Position numbers and translations under genes: made by a program
The notes under the pieces: model-generated
What the model was told of the DNA's origin: nothing
The model's database searches: none
Seen by the model: only the letters and a program-made list of their open reading frames with translations
Source: Pseudomonas citri
GTDB lineage: Bacteria > Pseudomonadota > Gammaproteobacteria > Pseudomonadales > Pseudomonadaceae
Direction: 5' to 3'
Length of the DNA: 60,749 nt
Assembly (NCBI RefSeq): GCF_025336485.1
Contig: NZ_JAODAB010000031.1
Location: forward strand, 1-60,749
Shown here: in pieces, positions 1 to 7,443 of the stretch
How positions within the stretch are numbered: the stretch's first letter is position 1
Layout: every line of letters starts with the position of its first letter

Positions 1-237
1 CATCGACTCTCTTTCCGCCCCCAGGGATTGTTTTCAGGTGAATCTGGAGAGGCGACAACTATCCTGACACCGGGGGCCTCTTACGTGTATGTACCCGTAG
101 GGGCCGGTGTGCGCACGTATGTTAATGAAACCCTACCCACCTACCATGCGGGCGACGTACTGGTCAGTATCGAGGCACAGGTCAACGGCGGTATCGGCCC
201 GCAACGCACCCTCTCGACATTGATCATCAAGACCTGA
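1..237 (+). CDS. 3' end of an unrecognised gene (partial)
   Basis: An open frame runs from the first base of the window to a TGA at 235-237, so this is the C-terminal 78 residues of a gene that starts upstream. The segment looks rich in beta strands, with many Val, Thr and Gly residues and a last block reading STLIIKT. There is no membrane segment and no motif I recognise. The next gene starts 12 bases downstream on the same strand, so the two probably share a transcript. The function cannot be judged from this fragment. Confidence 0.55.
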   Translation, partial: HRLSFRPQGLFSGESGEATTILTPGASYVYVPVGAGVRTYVNETLPTYHAGDVLVSIEAQVNGGIGPQRTLSTLIIKT

Positions 238-249
238 CTGGAGACCTAT

Positions 250-492
250 ATGTCCGACATTACCCAGATGGTTATTGCCGTGGTGTTGTCCTTTCTGCTC
301 GATCGGTTTCTCAAGCCGTATCTGCTGCGCAAGTGGCTGGGAGTGGTGTTGGTGGCGGCGGGTGCGGTTGGCTGCGTTGTGGCAGGCCAGACACGCTTGT
401 TGGGGTTTGATCTGGGGTTGTGGTCGGTTTTTGCTGTGCCTATAGGGATGGGGTTATTTATGAAGCGGCGGAGGTTTGAAGAGGATTGCTGA
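250..492 (+). CDS. Small membrane protein, unknown function
   Basis: 80 residues. A GGAG sits about six bases before the ATG. The protein is almost entirely hydrophobic, with about three segments near residues 6-20, 28-47 and 56-72, and ends in a basic and acidic tail (KRRRFEEDC) that should lie in the cytoplasm. Placed 12 bases after the preceding partial gene, it may be cotranscribed with it. Small proteins of this kind cannot be assigned by motif, and I give no function. The coding call rests on the ribosome binding site, sensible hydrophobic periodicity and close spacing. Confidence 0.6.
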   Translation: MSDITQMVIAVVLSFLLDRFLKPYLLRKWLGVVLVAAGAVGCVVAGQTRLLGFDLGLWSVFAVPIGMGLFMKRRRFEEDC

Positions 493-513
493 AGGAAAGA
501 AGATGGCAAAACA

Positions 514-1209
514 TCAGTAAAAATCATAATAAAGCGCCCACTCCCCAGTTTCGTTGTGCCTCCAGAACATCAGGCTCCCACTGTCGACCACGTTCAGATT
601 GATCTTCGCGTCCGATGAGATCTGGAACACAAACTCAAAGCCTTCACCCGGATCGACCCCCGACTGGCAGAACGAGGGGTAACCGCCGAACTTGTGTTCG
701 TAGGTGTGAGTGACCAGGTCGTAATAGCTCTGTATCTCGCCCGCGCGTTCCAGGGCGAGAATTTCTTGCTCCAGGTCCTCCGGCACACCACCGCCATCCC
801 ACAGTGGAAAGTCCTCCGGCACCACTTGCGCTGCCAGCGGGAAGGGTTTGAGGAATGCACCGGCCACCGGCAGCGACTTGCGCACCAACACATCATCCGG
901 CCCATATTCGCGGATGACCCAATTATTCCCCATCGACTCGAAGTGCTCGGGAAGCGGGTTTGAAATGAACACCGTCAGCACCCGAACCCCGGCCAGCAGC
1001 GGGCTGTTGACGGGCAGGGCGGGCAGGTAGAACTGCGCATAGGGCAGCAACGGTTGCCCGGCCTGATTGGTGGGCACCTCTTCATCGGGGCGGAATAGAA
1101 AGACGTCGCCCAGCCAGCTTTCTTCATCAGTCCCGGTAGGACGAAAGCCGCCGGCAATAAGCTTCACGGCGGGGCGGGCTAGGCGTTGTTTGATTTCCTG
1201 GATGTCCAT
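514..1209 (-). CDS. DUF1963 (YwqG-like) family protein
   Basis: 231 residues, read from ATG 1209. A strong AAGGAAGG lies nine bases upstream, which favours this start over an earlier in-frame one at 1347. The sequence shows the general DUF1963 pattern: a central stretch AQFYLPALP resembling the family's strand-rich core, and FGGYPSFCQSG near the C terminus, matching the family's GGyP...Q signature. It is a soluble cytoplasmic protein without signal peptide. DUF1963 proteins have no settled biochemical role; in some genomes they sit near polymorphic toxin loci, but no toxin gene is visible here. Upstream lies a degenerate copy of a repeat also found before the DUF6124 gene at 6.4 kb. Confidence 0.75.
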   Translation of the reverse strand: MDIQEIKQRLARPAVKLIAGGFRPTGTDEESWLGDVFLFRPDEEVPTNQAGQPLLPYAQFYLPALPVNSPLLAGVRVLTVFISNPLPEHFESMGNNWVIREYGPDDVLVRKSLPVAGAFLKPFPLAAQVVPEDFPLWDGGGVPEDLEQEILALERAGEIQSYYDLVTHTYEHKFGGYPSFCQSGVDPGEGFEFVFQISSDAKINLNVVDSGSLMFWRHNETGEWALYYDFY

Positions 1210-1399
1210 GGATGTAGACCTTCCTTTTGCTACAGGTGTAAAGGCCGCAGATTGGCGGTGTGCGGGTTTGGGTGGCAGCGCTTTTCTCCTGAGCCAGGGT
1301 ACATCGGTAGCTTTCAGGAGTTGGATTTCGCACACAGTACGGGCCACGACCTTCCTGCAGGTCTTACCCGTGTCTGAGCGTCATCGATACTGGCTCGGC

Positions 1400-1478
1400 C
1401 AGTGGTGAGGAGACGATAGAGCCCGATGGCAAGGCGGACAAGCCGGCAGATTCTGGTTTAGTTGTAGGCCAAGGTGTC
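1400..1478 (-). repeat. Degenerate copy of the DUF6124-leader repeat
   Basis: This stretch aligns by eye with 6567-6645. Both carry CAGTGG, GA(G/A)GAC(G/A)ATAGA(G/A)CCC, AAGGCG(G/C)ACAAG, GATTCTGG and AGTTGTAGG in the same order and near-identical spacing. Relative to the downstream minus-strand gene the orientation is the same in both places. The hairpin-rich part that follows the repeat near 6.4 kb is not preserved here. It is probably a relic of a duplicated promoter or leader region. The rest of 1210-1610 holds no gene I can support. Confidence 0.6.
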
Positions 1479-1610
1479 AGTCAGGGATACGCAGCTCGTT
1501 GGAGGAGGGTAGGAGGCAGGGTCCGTTAGCGAAAACCTGATACCTTTTGAAGCGGCTGGCAGCAAGCCACTGTTTGACTAGTGACAACGGTAGAAAATCC
1601 GGAGGACCAC

Positions 1611-2114
1611 ATGACCACACCCCTATCTAAGCTCAGTATGAGCTTTCAGGTCGCGTACCTAATAGAGGCGTTGGAGCTTTGTGTTCTTGACGTTCTCGAC
1701 ATCGTTCGCTGGGCCGATGAAGAGATAAATCGCCAAGCCGGTCCCCCCTATGAACTGATAGAGCTTGCGTTGATGGCTGACTCAAACAGGTTCGACGCGG
1801 CAAGCCAATTGCTGCGGATCGTGAAGCCTGCAGTGAGCGCTGCAGAAGTACTGCCCTACGTATTGGCAGCAGCCCATAAAAAATTGCTCGATACTCCCGA
1901 CTTCGGAAAGGTTCTGGCCGAGGGGATGTTCCGCTCCTGGATCAAGGCAAATTGCAATTTTCCGGATGCTCTTAGCCCGTTCGGATACTTCGACGATGCT
2001 TACAGCCTGGCTGAAAGCGGGACGTACGGGACCGTCGACCAGATCAACCGCGAGCTGTTGGAGTTTACGGCTGGATTCCAGAGTTGGATTTGGCCCGCAG
2101 AGGTGGCTGTGTGA
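1611..2114 (+). CDS. Unknown soluble helical protein
   Basis: 167 residues from ATG 1611, chosen because GGAGG at 1600-1604 is correctly spaced for it; an in-frame GTG at 1581 has no such signal. The protein appears mostly alpha-helical and acidic, with no signal peptide or membrane segment. Aromatic residues cluster near the C terminus (FQSWIWP). I do not recognise the family. It lies in the accessory part of the window between a DUF1963 gene and a lipoprotein gene, and its codon use is less GC-biased than the housekeeping genes further right. An immunity-type protein is possible but unsupported. Confidence 0.65.
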   Translation: MTTPLSKLSMSFQVAYLIEALELCVLDVLDIVRWADEEINRQAGPPYELIELALMADSNRFDAASQLLRIVKPAVSAAEVLPYVLAAAHKKLLDTPDFGKVLAEGMFRSWIKANCNFPDALSPFGYFDDAYSLAESGTYGTVDQINRELLEFTAGFQSWIWPAEVAV

Positions 2115-2196
2115 TAGGCAGTAGCTTTAGCAATTGCAGAACTGCGAGCTTCCGCTCTTTGTTGTCGGAGAAATCGAAATCCGGCGGGAAAAATTA

Positions 2197-2259
2197 GGGA
2201 CGGACCACGATGTTGAGTTCACTTCGGTCCGTCCCTTAATCGTGGTCTATCCCCGTTTT
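2197..2259. repeat. Palindromic element, left copy
   Basis: GGGACGGACC at 2197-2206 pairs perfectly with GGTCCGTCCC at 2226-2235. The longer arm at 2197-2211 also pairs with ATCGTGGTCTATCCC from 2239 with two mismatches, so two alternative hairpins are possible. The end of the unit, AATCGTGGTCT(A/G)TCCCCGTTTT, recurs at 2935-2956. Similar ends are familiar near REP-associated transposase (RAYT/IS200-like) sequences in Pseudomonas; that link is from memory. No transposase gene is present. Confidence 0.65.
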
Positions 2260-2284
2260 CTCAAAATTAACTGAAGGAATGACG

Positions 2285-2869
2285 ATGCTTCGTAGCCTGC
2301 TTGTCGCAGCAATTACTCTATTTCTCACTGCCTGTGTAGGCATCACTCATGAGACACCAGAAGCTCAGCAACAGATGAAAAGGGATTTGAATCTGACCAC
2401 CATCATCGACTCGTCAAGAATGAACTGGTGTGTTCATCCCTACGGCAGCGCCCCGGGGTGTAAGCCCAATAGGGGCGTTGGCATCGTCACTCCAAATGGC
2501 TTGGTAATGGCCCATTTTGTCAAAGATAAGTACGTGCTAGCCCACGTCCTCAAGTCTGAGGACATCATCTGTTCGAGCGTGCCTGGTGGAGCATCTGCAG
2601 ACGGTTACTTCTTCGCATTCGCCGCTAACGAGGCGTACATGCTGGGGCCTCTTAAAGCAGATCGAGACGAGATCAATACCCACTTCAAAGTCCAAATGTT
2701 TAATTATCTTCACAGCAAGGGCCAGTACAGCTATAGCGGTCCGGAGGTGAACTTCCAGCGTCCAAGCGGCGAGAAGGTCAAGCAGACGACCGTCATTTCT
2801 GCTGGCCCGGCTACTAGAGTCTCCACTGAAATGGTCGATGTGCTCGAAATATACAGCCCATGTAAGTAG
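2285..2869 (+). CDS. Predicted lipoprotein, unknown function
   Basis: 194 residues from ATG 2285. An in-frame ATG at 2279 sits too close to the GAAGGA ribosome binding site (2273-2278), whereas 2285 has a six-base gap. The N terminus is a lipoprotein signal with lipobox LTAC and a predicted lipidated Cys17, and no Asp at +2, so outer-membrane sorting is expected. The mature part carries several further cysteines (WC and GC near residues 50-60, one in IICSS, and a penultimate Cys) that could form disulfides. No family is recognised. Related palindromes lie on both sides, so the gene may have moved as a cassette or captured two copies of the element. Confidence 0.65.
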   Translation: MLRSLLVAAITLFLTACVGITHETPEAQQQMKRDLNLTTIIDSSRMNWCVHPYGSAPGCKPNRGVGIVTPNGLVMAHFVKDKYVLAHVLKSEDIICSSVPGGASADGYFFAFAANEAYMLGPLKADRDEINTHFKVQMFNYLHSKGQYSYSGPEVNFQRPSGEKVKQTTVISAGPATRVSTEMVDVLEIYSPCK

Positions 2870-2890
2870 AAAAGGGAAAAGTAGGAAGCT

Positions 2891-2957
2891 GGGACGACCA
2901 CGATTTTGGATTTACCGGTAATCTGCCAGTTCATAATCGTGGTCTGTCCCCGTTTTC
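2891..2957. repeat. Palindromic element, right copy
   Basis: GGGACGACCACGATT at 2891-2905 is complementary, apart from one missing base, to AATCGTGGTCTGTCCC at 2935-2950. The right end continues CGTTTTCC as in the left copy at 2251-2260. Together the two copies bracket the lipoprotein gene. They share the ends and the general plan but not the interior, as expected for diverged members of one palindromic repeat family. Confidence 0.65.
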
Positions 2958-3080
2958 CCAATGATCAGTACTTTGTTCGTCATGGGAGCAATGTTGCTGA
3001 AGTTTCACCGGTAAATTTTTCAAATTTGTTTGCGCGTTTCCCTCAGACGGCGCAAGTTTAGTTATTGGTTGTGTTTCGAG

Positions 3081-3110
3081 AAGTGGTGGGTCACCTTGTC
3101 ACCACTTTTT
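3081..3110 (+). terminator. Intrinsic terminator
   Basis: AAGTGGTG (3081-3088) pairs with CACCACTT (3100-3107), with five T residues at 3106-3110. It could end rightward transcription from the lipoprotein gene at 2285-2869, although about 210 bases separate them. It also marks the left edge of the AT-rich nuclease gene, which ends at 3165 on the other strand. Confidence 0.5.
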
Positions 3111-3164
3111 CCATGACTGCCAGTTCCGTGAAAAATGGGGCAGAGTATTTGCTTCGATACTGCC

Positions 3165-5663
3165 TCATGAATCTTTAGATCGGTAAGGTTTTGATGTGGC
3201 GTGACTGCCATTCCGCACCATGTTACGTGCAGAAACTCTAGCTAGAGCACTGTCTAGGTCCGAGCGTACCGCTGCTACCCATTCAAACAGACCAGTCGGG
3301 TTGACGGTAATAAGTCTTGAATCACTTGCCTTTAGCTCAGTCAATATGATCCTGCAAATTTTCATCCAGCCGGGGTGGGCTCGCTTGGCTTCCTCTCTAA
3401 TTTCGATCGCCACGGCCTCTGTTTCTAGTAGTGTTACCAAAGCCATCTGCGACAAATATACGTTATCACTAAATACTAAGCGGTAGTGCGCAATGCCAGC
3501 CGCGCTTATCCGAATCAACGTATCATCGCTAATCACTTTTTCAGAAGGGTCATAAATTTCAAGCAACCCTCTACTAAAAAGGCGATCTACAAAATATCTA
3601 AAAATTTCACGAGCGATATTAAGTGCAGAAAATATCGTCCAAAGCTCAGAAATTCTAATAAATCTATCTCTCGTAGTAGCCGCGCGCTCATCGGCATTTA
3701 TCAAAAGCCGAAGAATATATAGCGCCATTAAGGGTGACGACACTGAACCAGCAGGGCGCGCAAATAGATTTGTAATAAAGCTATGTTTGTCTTCATCAAA
3801 TAGCGATCCTTTTTGCAGAATTAGCGCGTTTAGCAAATCGGTTCTCCTAGGCGTAAGCTCCCCGCGAGCAACATATAATCGAAGTAGCTGGTCCAGGCCT
3901 ATCCAAGGGGATGCTAGAATGGAACCCGCCAATTCCAAGCTGCGCCGCACATCGTAATTGCATAGTTTTCCTATGATTGAAGTAACATCAGAAGTTGCAA
4001 CGAAAATTGACTCTACAGTTGCGCAAAAATATTCTAAGTGAGGGATTTCCAATTTCCAGCCAGGCCCAACCAAACCGCTCAACCTTTTACGGGCGTGTCC
4101 CTCCATTACTTGATTCTTTCTCAATATCTCTAAGCGCTTAGTAAATACTTCCTTCAGACTCGGTACTGGTAAGAAAAAAGCCCGGGAGCTAAAGCTTTGT
4201 AATGGCCCTGCTTTGCTTAGTGACCAGACGGTGGTATCAGTCACAGGGCAAACTAGAAATGAAGCTACATTACTTGAAATCCCTATAGCGTACTGGAAAA
4301 CTGAATCTTGAATACTGCGCGATAGGTGATCAACGTTATCTATTACTAATACTGGTAGTAATCGACGACTAGCGAGGGAGTTTTTTAGCAGCGCTAACAG
4401 GTATTCGCGTGGCTGGTTCAATCTTAGTTGCCGTAGCTCCTCTCCAAATTTTTGCCGAAAAGCGTCCCTGTCGATCTTATATAAAGGTGCGAGTTCTCCA
4501 CGACTCAATCGCTGGTACTTAGCCCAGAATGTGCCTCGTAATTCATCATATGTGGGAGTTGATGACCCATACAGTGCCCTTTCAGCCTGATCGATTAAAC
4601 TATTGGACATCCAATCTGCTAGTCGCTCCTCTGATCCTTCACTTTTAAGTAGGTTGACGCTGAGAAATAACACTTGGTCTTTCGTTGGTTTAGGAACTAC
4701 TTTTTGAAAGAACCTCTGTAAGAAAGTTGTTTTGCCCGCTCCTTTGTTTCCGACGAGCAGCACAAACTCACCGGTTTTCAGCTCGACAGAGTATTCCAAA
4801 AGATTTTGTAGTGCCTCCGGCTGGGTGCTATCTATTTGCTGCAATCGCTTCACTCTACCCAACAGTTCATCTACAATTTTCTCGAAAGCGACGTCAGCTT
4901 CACGACTAGCTTTAGTTTCAACAAAACAATCCATTAGGACATCAATGGATTGGCCGCTCATTCGTATAAAGGAAGTTGTAAAAAGCTCCTCAATCGCATA
5001 GCTCAGATCGCTCATAAGTGGTGTTTGTTTAAAACTTCTATCAAATGCTCGATAGTAGTTAGCTGATACCGGTGTGAAACCTGTTTCTTTTTCTCTTAAA
5101 TAGCTTACGACTCGCGATTCTTGTAGGCCTACATCAGAAAAGAATTCATAGAACAGCGACCAATTTTTAATGACGGCCTCAACTGAGGGGAATACCACGC
5201 AAAATCCGTCAGCGGGAGCCAACCCATCAGCCCTTGAGGCTAAAAAACCGATCCACTGTCGGCCATTTGTAACAATCCCTATAGGCGCGCCAAATTTTGA
5301 AGCGTAGCGAATTGCTTGTTCAATTCCGCTTCTGGCGCCTGCTACAGCGCTGCTATTTAGGGGGATTACTGAAATCTCCGCCTGTTCAGAAGAGCAAAGG
5401 TTGATCTCATCCCGCTTTGCTTCTAATACTACTTTGCAGCGTGAACCATTAAAAAAGGCATAGTCAGCGTATCCGGCCGCAGCTAAATATGGTTCGACAC
5501 GAAGGGTTTCTTTGGACCAGTCTAGCTCGGCTATTAAGAACTCATCTATTACATGGAACCTGGTTTGCGCTTCGTTACCATCGCTCGCAAGCGCTATACG
5601 ATAATTTTCGATTCGTTCGCGGAGGCCAAACTCTTTTTTTGCCGATATTGCAAGCACGTCCAT
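3165..5663 (-). CDS. Putative nuclease-NTPase, candidate defence protein
   Basis: 832 residues from ATG 5663. GGGAG seven bases upstream supports this start; the frame also has an ATG at 5681 without a good site. Numbering from 5663, residues 1-150 resemble the N-terminal nuclease domain of type I restriction HsdR subunits (PD-(D/E)XK fold): Asp67 in YADYAFF, Glu81 and Lys83 in VVLEAKR, and Gln116 in IEQAIRYAS. A helical linker follows. At 305-313 is a Walker A motif GNKGAGKTT, and at 436-445 a Walker B LPVLVIDNVD, as in AAA+ or STAND-type NTPases. The C-terminal 350 residues are mainly helical with winged-helix-like stretches and no recognised domain. The gene stands alone, is far more AT-rich than its neighbours and so was probably acquired. 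A DNA-targeting, NTP-dependent antiphage role is inferred; a repair or regulatory ATPase is the alternative. Confidence 0.75.
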   Translation of the reverse strand: MDVLAISAKKEFGLRERIENYRIALASDGNEAQTRFHVIDEFLIAELDWSKETLRVEPYLAAAGYADYAFFNGSRCKVVLEAKRDEINLCSSEQAEISVIPLNSSAVAGARSGIEQAIRYASKFGAPIGIVTNGRQWIGFLASRADGLAPADGFCVVFPSVEAVIKNWSLFYEFFSDVGLQESRVVSYLREKETGFTPVSANYYRAFDRSFKQTPLMSDLSYAIEELFTTSFIRMSGQSIDVLMDCFVETKASREADVAFEKIVDELLGRVKRLQQIDSTQPEALQNLLEYSVELKTGEFVLLVGNKGAGKTTFLQRFFQKVVPKPTKDQVLFLSVNLLKSEGSEERLADWMSNSLIDQAERALYGSSTPTYDELRGTFWAKYQRLSRGELAPLYKIDRDAFRQKFGEELRQLRLNQPREYLLALLKNSLASRRLLPVLVIDNVDHLSRSIQDSVFQYAIGISSNVASFLVCPVTDTTVWSLSKAGPLQSFSSRAFFLPVPSLKEVFTKRLEILRKNQVMEGHARKRLSGLVGPGWKLEIPHLEYFCATVESIFVATSDVTSIIGKLCNYDVRRSLELAGSILASPWIGLDQLLRLYVARGELTPRRTDLLNALILQKGSLFDEDKHSFITNLFARPAGSVSSPLMALYILRLLINADERAATTRDRFIRISELWTIFSALNIAREIFRYFVDRLFSRGLLEIYDPSEKVISDDTLIRISAAGIAHYRLVFSDNVYLSQMALVTLLETEAVAIEIREEAKRAHPGWMKICRIILTELKASDSRLITVNPTGLFEWVAAVRSDLDSALARVSARNMVRNGSHATSKPYRSKDS

Positions 5664-5954
5664 ATGAAGGCTCCCAAACATTGATCTAGCTTTTGGCTCA
5701 GTATTATGTGTATAGCTCAGTTAATGCCGGAATGCCATCTTTTGGATTGCCTTAAATGTCTACTCTCTTGCGACTCGCCTTTAATAGAGAGCTTCGTGTC
5801 TTAAACAGGAGAATGGATAATCAGCGCCGTCTGTGCGCGAGTTCGTTATTGATCGTTTGCAGCCTATCGCTAGGAAGGGCTGGTGGAATGAATGGTGGAA
5901 AGAATCTGCGTTTATATACAATTATTAATTCGTATTTTCGAGTGGAACAGACAA
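5664..5954. other. AT-rich intergenic region upstream of the nuclease gene
   Basis: About 290 bases between the start of the nuclease-NTPase gene and the terminator of the DUF6124 gene. The composition is AT-rich like the gene itself. On the minus strand the stretch around 5690-5715 has TATACACATAAT-like sequence that could supply a -10 element, without a convincing -35. I see no gene, repeat or tRNA here and no attachment-site duplication. Confidence 0.4.
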
Positions 5955-5976
5955 AACCCGGCGCAAGCGCCGGGTT
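5955..5976 (-). terminator. Terminator of the DUF6124 gene
   Basis: AACCCGGCGC (5955-5964) pairs perfectly with GCGCCGGGTT (5967-5976) over a two-base gap. Read on the minus strand the stem is followed by TTTTGT, so it terminates transcripts of the gene ending at 5997. Confidence 0.8.
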
Positions 5977-5996
5977 GTCATTGATAAAACCTTCTC

Positions 5997-6359
5997 CTAC
6001 TGCCGCAGCTCCACGTTATCCAACACCCGATTCGCCAACAACGAACTCAGCTCAATCAACTGCTGTATCCCCAGCGCAACATGACGCCGCGACCCCTCCA
6101 GATCGAACGCCAGATCACTCACCATCGCATCAGCCGAGGCCAACGTTTCGCTGAGATTGGCGAGCAAGGATTCGTTGTCGATGCCGTTCACGACGGTGAA
6201 TACCTGCCCCGGCTTCGGGTCGTCTTGGGATTGTTCCGGTTTTGGTAGCAAGTAGTAATCGAGCACGCGCTTGGTGGTCTCGTCTTGCTTCTTAGCTTTG
6301 GATTTTGCGGATTGTGCGATGGGGTCTGCTTCTGGGGGATTCGGAGTAGCTTTGAACAT
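5997..6359 (-). CDS. DUF6124 (DUF3077-like) family protein
   Basis: 120 residues starting MFKATPNPPE, the usual opening of this Pseudomonas family. The N-terminal half is polar and probably disordered (KSKAKKQDETTKR). The C-terminal half holds the conserved helical part with LLANLSETLASADAM and GIQQLIELSSLLANRVLDNV. There is no signal peptide or membrane segment and no known biochemical role. The start follows AAGGATCACACC-type leader sequence (GAGGATCACACC here), with the ribosome binding site GAGGA. A long, folded-looking leader lies directly upstream and an intrinsic terminator follows, so the gene is a monocistronic unit probably controlled at the RNA level. Confidence 0.85.
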   Translation of the reverse strand: MFKATPNPPEADPIAQSAKSKAKKQDETTKRVLDYYLLPKPEQSQDDPKPGQVFTVVNGIDNESLLANLSETLASADAMVSDLAFDLEGSRRHVALGIQQLIELSSLLANRVLDNVELRQ

Positions 6360-6645
6360 TGGTGTGATCCTCGTAAGGGCCGCACCATCCCGCTACTAAA
6401 CGGAATGGAGGCGGCTGTGCGCAAGTTAGTAGACCGGTGACACACCAAACCGGCGCGCCCGAAGGCGCCATGCGCACAGCCACCATCAAGAACAGGCAAA
6501 TACCTAACTGATGAGACTCATGCAACCGGGATGTCATCCGGGCTACTAAACCCGACCACTGATGGGCAGTGGCACGAAGACAATAGAACCCAGGAACAAG
6601 GCGCACAAGCGGGCGGATTCTGGCGTAGTTGTAGGCAAAGGCGCA
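6360..6645 (-). promoter_or_regulatory. Structured leader of the DUF6124 gene
   Basis: On the minus-strand transcript, bases 6484-6471 can pair with 6423-6410 to give a 14-bp stem with one G-U pair and no mismatch. The same pairing on the plus strand has a C-A clash, which points to an RNA read leftwards. Inside lie a GCGCC-UUCG-GGCGC tetraloop hairpin (6455-6468) and a CCGG...CCGG hairpin (6434-6453). The heptamer CTACTAA or its near complement recurs at about 6393, 6425 and 6542 (plus-strand reading). The distal part, 6567-6645, is the repeat also found at 1400-1478. From memory, this leader type precedes many DUF6124 genes in Pseudomonas. I do not know a named RNA class for it. Confidence 0.6.
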
Positions 6646-6744
6646 AGGATGCGTAGTTTGCTGGGGGTGTGTAGGTGGGGGCTGTAGGAGAAGGGATTTT
6701 GGGTGATGCAGGGGCTTGTTTTCGCTTGGAACCGCGTCGTTTTC

Positions 6745-6770
6745 ATCGCGGGCAAGCCTTGCTCCCACAG
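6745..6770. repeat. REP-type palindrome
   Basis: ATCGCGGGCAAGCCTTGCTCCCACAG is the common Pseudomonas REP sequence, here between the DUF6124 leader and the end of sco. It ends 37 bases before the sco stop codon and could stabilise the 3' end of the leftward cox transcript. Confidence 0.75.
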
Positions 6771-6807
6771 GGGATTGGTGGTGGGAGCGGGCGTGCTTGG
6801 CGTGGGG

Positions 6808-7443
6808 CTATTTGCGTTTCAGCATCTCCGGCAACTGCGCCACCAACTTCTGATTATTCAACGGCGCACGAATGAACCCGCGTTGTGTGCCGTCGGGGCC
6901 GATGACGGCGAGGTTGCCGCTGTGATCGACCGTGTAGTTGGGCTTGCTGGTGTCCGCCGGGATGAACGGAATGCTCACCGCGTTGGCGAGTTTTTGCAGG
7001 TCTTCGATCGAGGCAGGCGTCAGGCCTTTGAACTGCGGGTCGAAGTAGCCCAGGTACTGCTTGAGCTGCTTGGGGGTGTCGCGGTTCGGGTCGACGCTGA
7101 CCAGCACGATCTGCAACTTGTCCACCGCCTCGGGCGGCAGTTCGCTTTTGATCTGGCGCAGTTGGGCGAGGGTGGTGGGGCAGATGTCCGGGCAGAAGGT
7201 GTAGCCGAAGAACAGCAGGCTCCATTTGCCTTTCAACCCGTCCACGGCCACGGGCTGGCCGTCCTGGTCGGTCATTTTCACGTCCGGCAGGGTGCGGCTT
7301 TGCGGCAGCAGGATGATGCCGGCGTCGATCAACGCGGTGGTGTCGCCCTGGCCTTTGCCGGTCAGCACTTTGTTGATGGTCAGGCCGAGGATCAGCGCGA
7401 TCACGGCCACGAGGATGAAGACGGTTTTCTGGGTTCGGGTCAT
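6808..7443 (-). CDS. sco: SCO1/SenC family copper chaperone for cytochrome oxidase
   Basis: 211 residues from ATG 7443. The protein has one N-terminal membrane anchor (about residues 8-25) and a periplasmic thioredoxin-like domain. Its copper ligands are all visible: Cys84 and Cys88 in CPDIC and His174 in VDHSG. SCO proteins deliver copper to, or reduce, the CuA site of subunit II. The ATG overlaps the TGA of ctaB by four bases (ATGA), so translation is coupled. This is the last gene of the leftward cox cluster, matching its position in other Pseudomonas. Confidence 0.95.
   Translation of the reverse strand: MTRTQKTVFILVAVIALILGLTINKVLTGKGQGDTTALIDAGIILLPQSRTLPDVKMTDQDGQPVAVDGLKGKWSLLFFGYTFCPDICPTTLAQLRQIKSELPPEAVDKLQIVLVSVDPNRDTPKQLKQYLGYFDPQFKGLTPASIEDLQKLANAVSIPFIPADTSKPNYTVDHSGNLAVIGPDGTQRGFIRAPLNNQKLVAQLPEMLKRK

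Noticed and set aside
2197..2957. Palindromes plus lipoprotein gene considered as a complete insertion sequence
   Set aside because: The enclosed gene encodes a lipoprotein, not a transposase, and no target-site duplication could be identified.
5756..6154. A 132-codon plus-strand frame between the nuclease gene and DUF6124
   Set aside because: Its 3' half overlaps the DUF6124 gene and its terminator, no ribosome binding site is seen, and the C-terminal part is a Pro/Thr/Ser-rich shadow composition.
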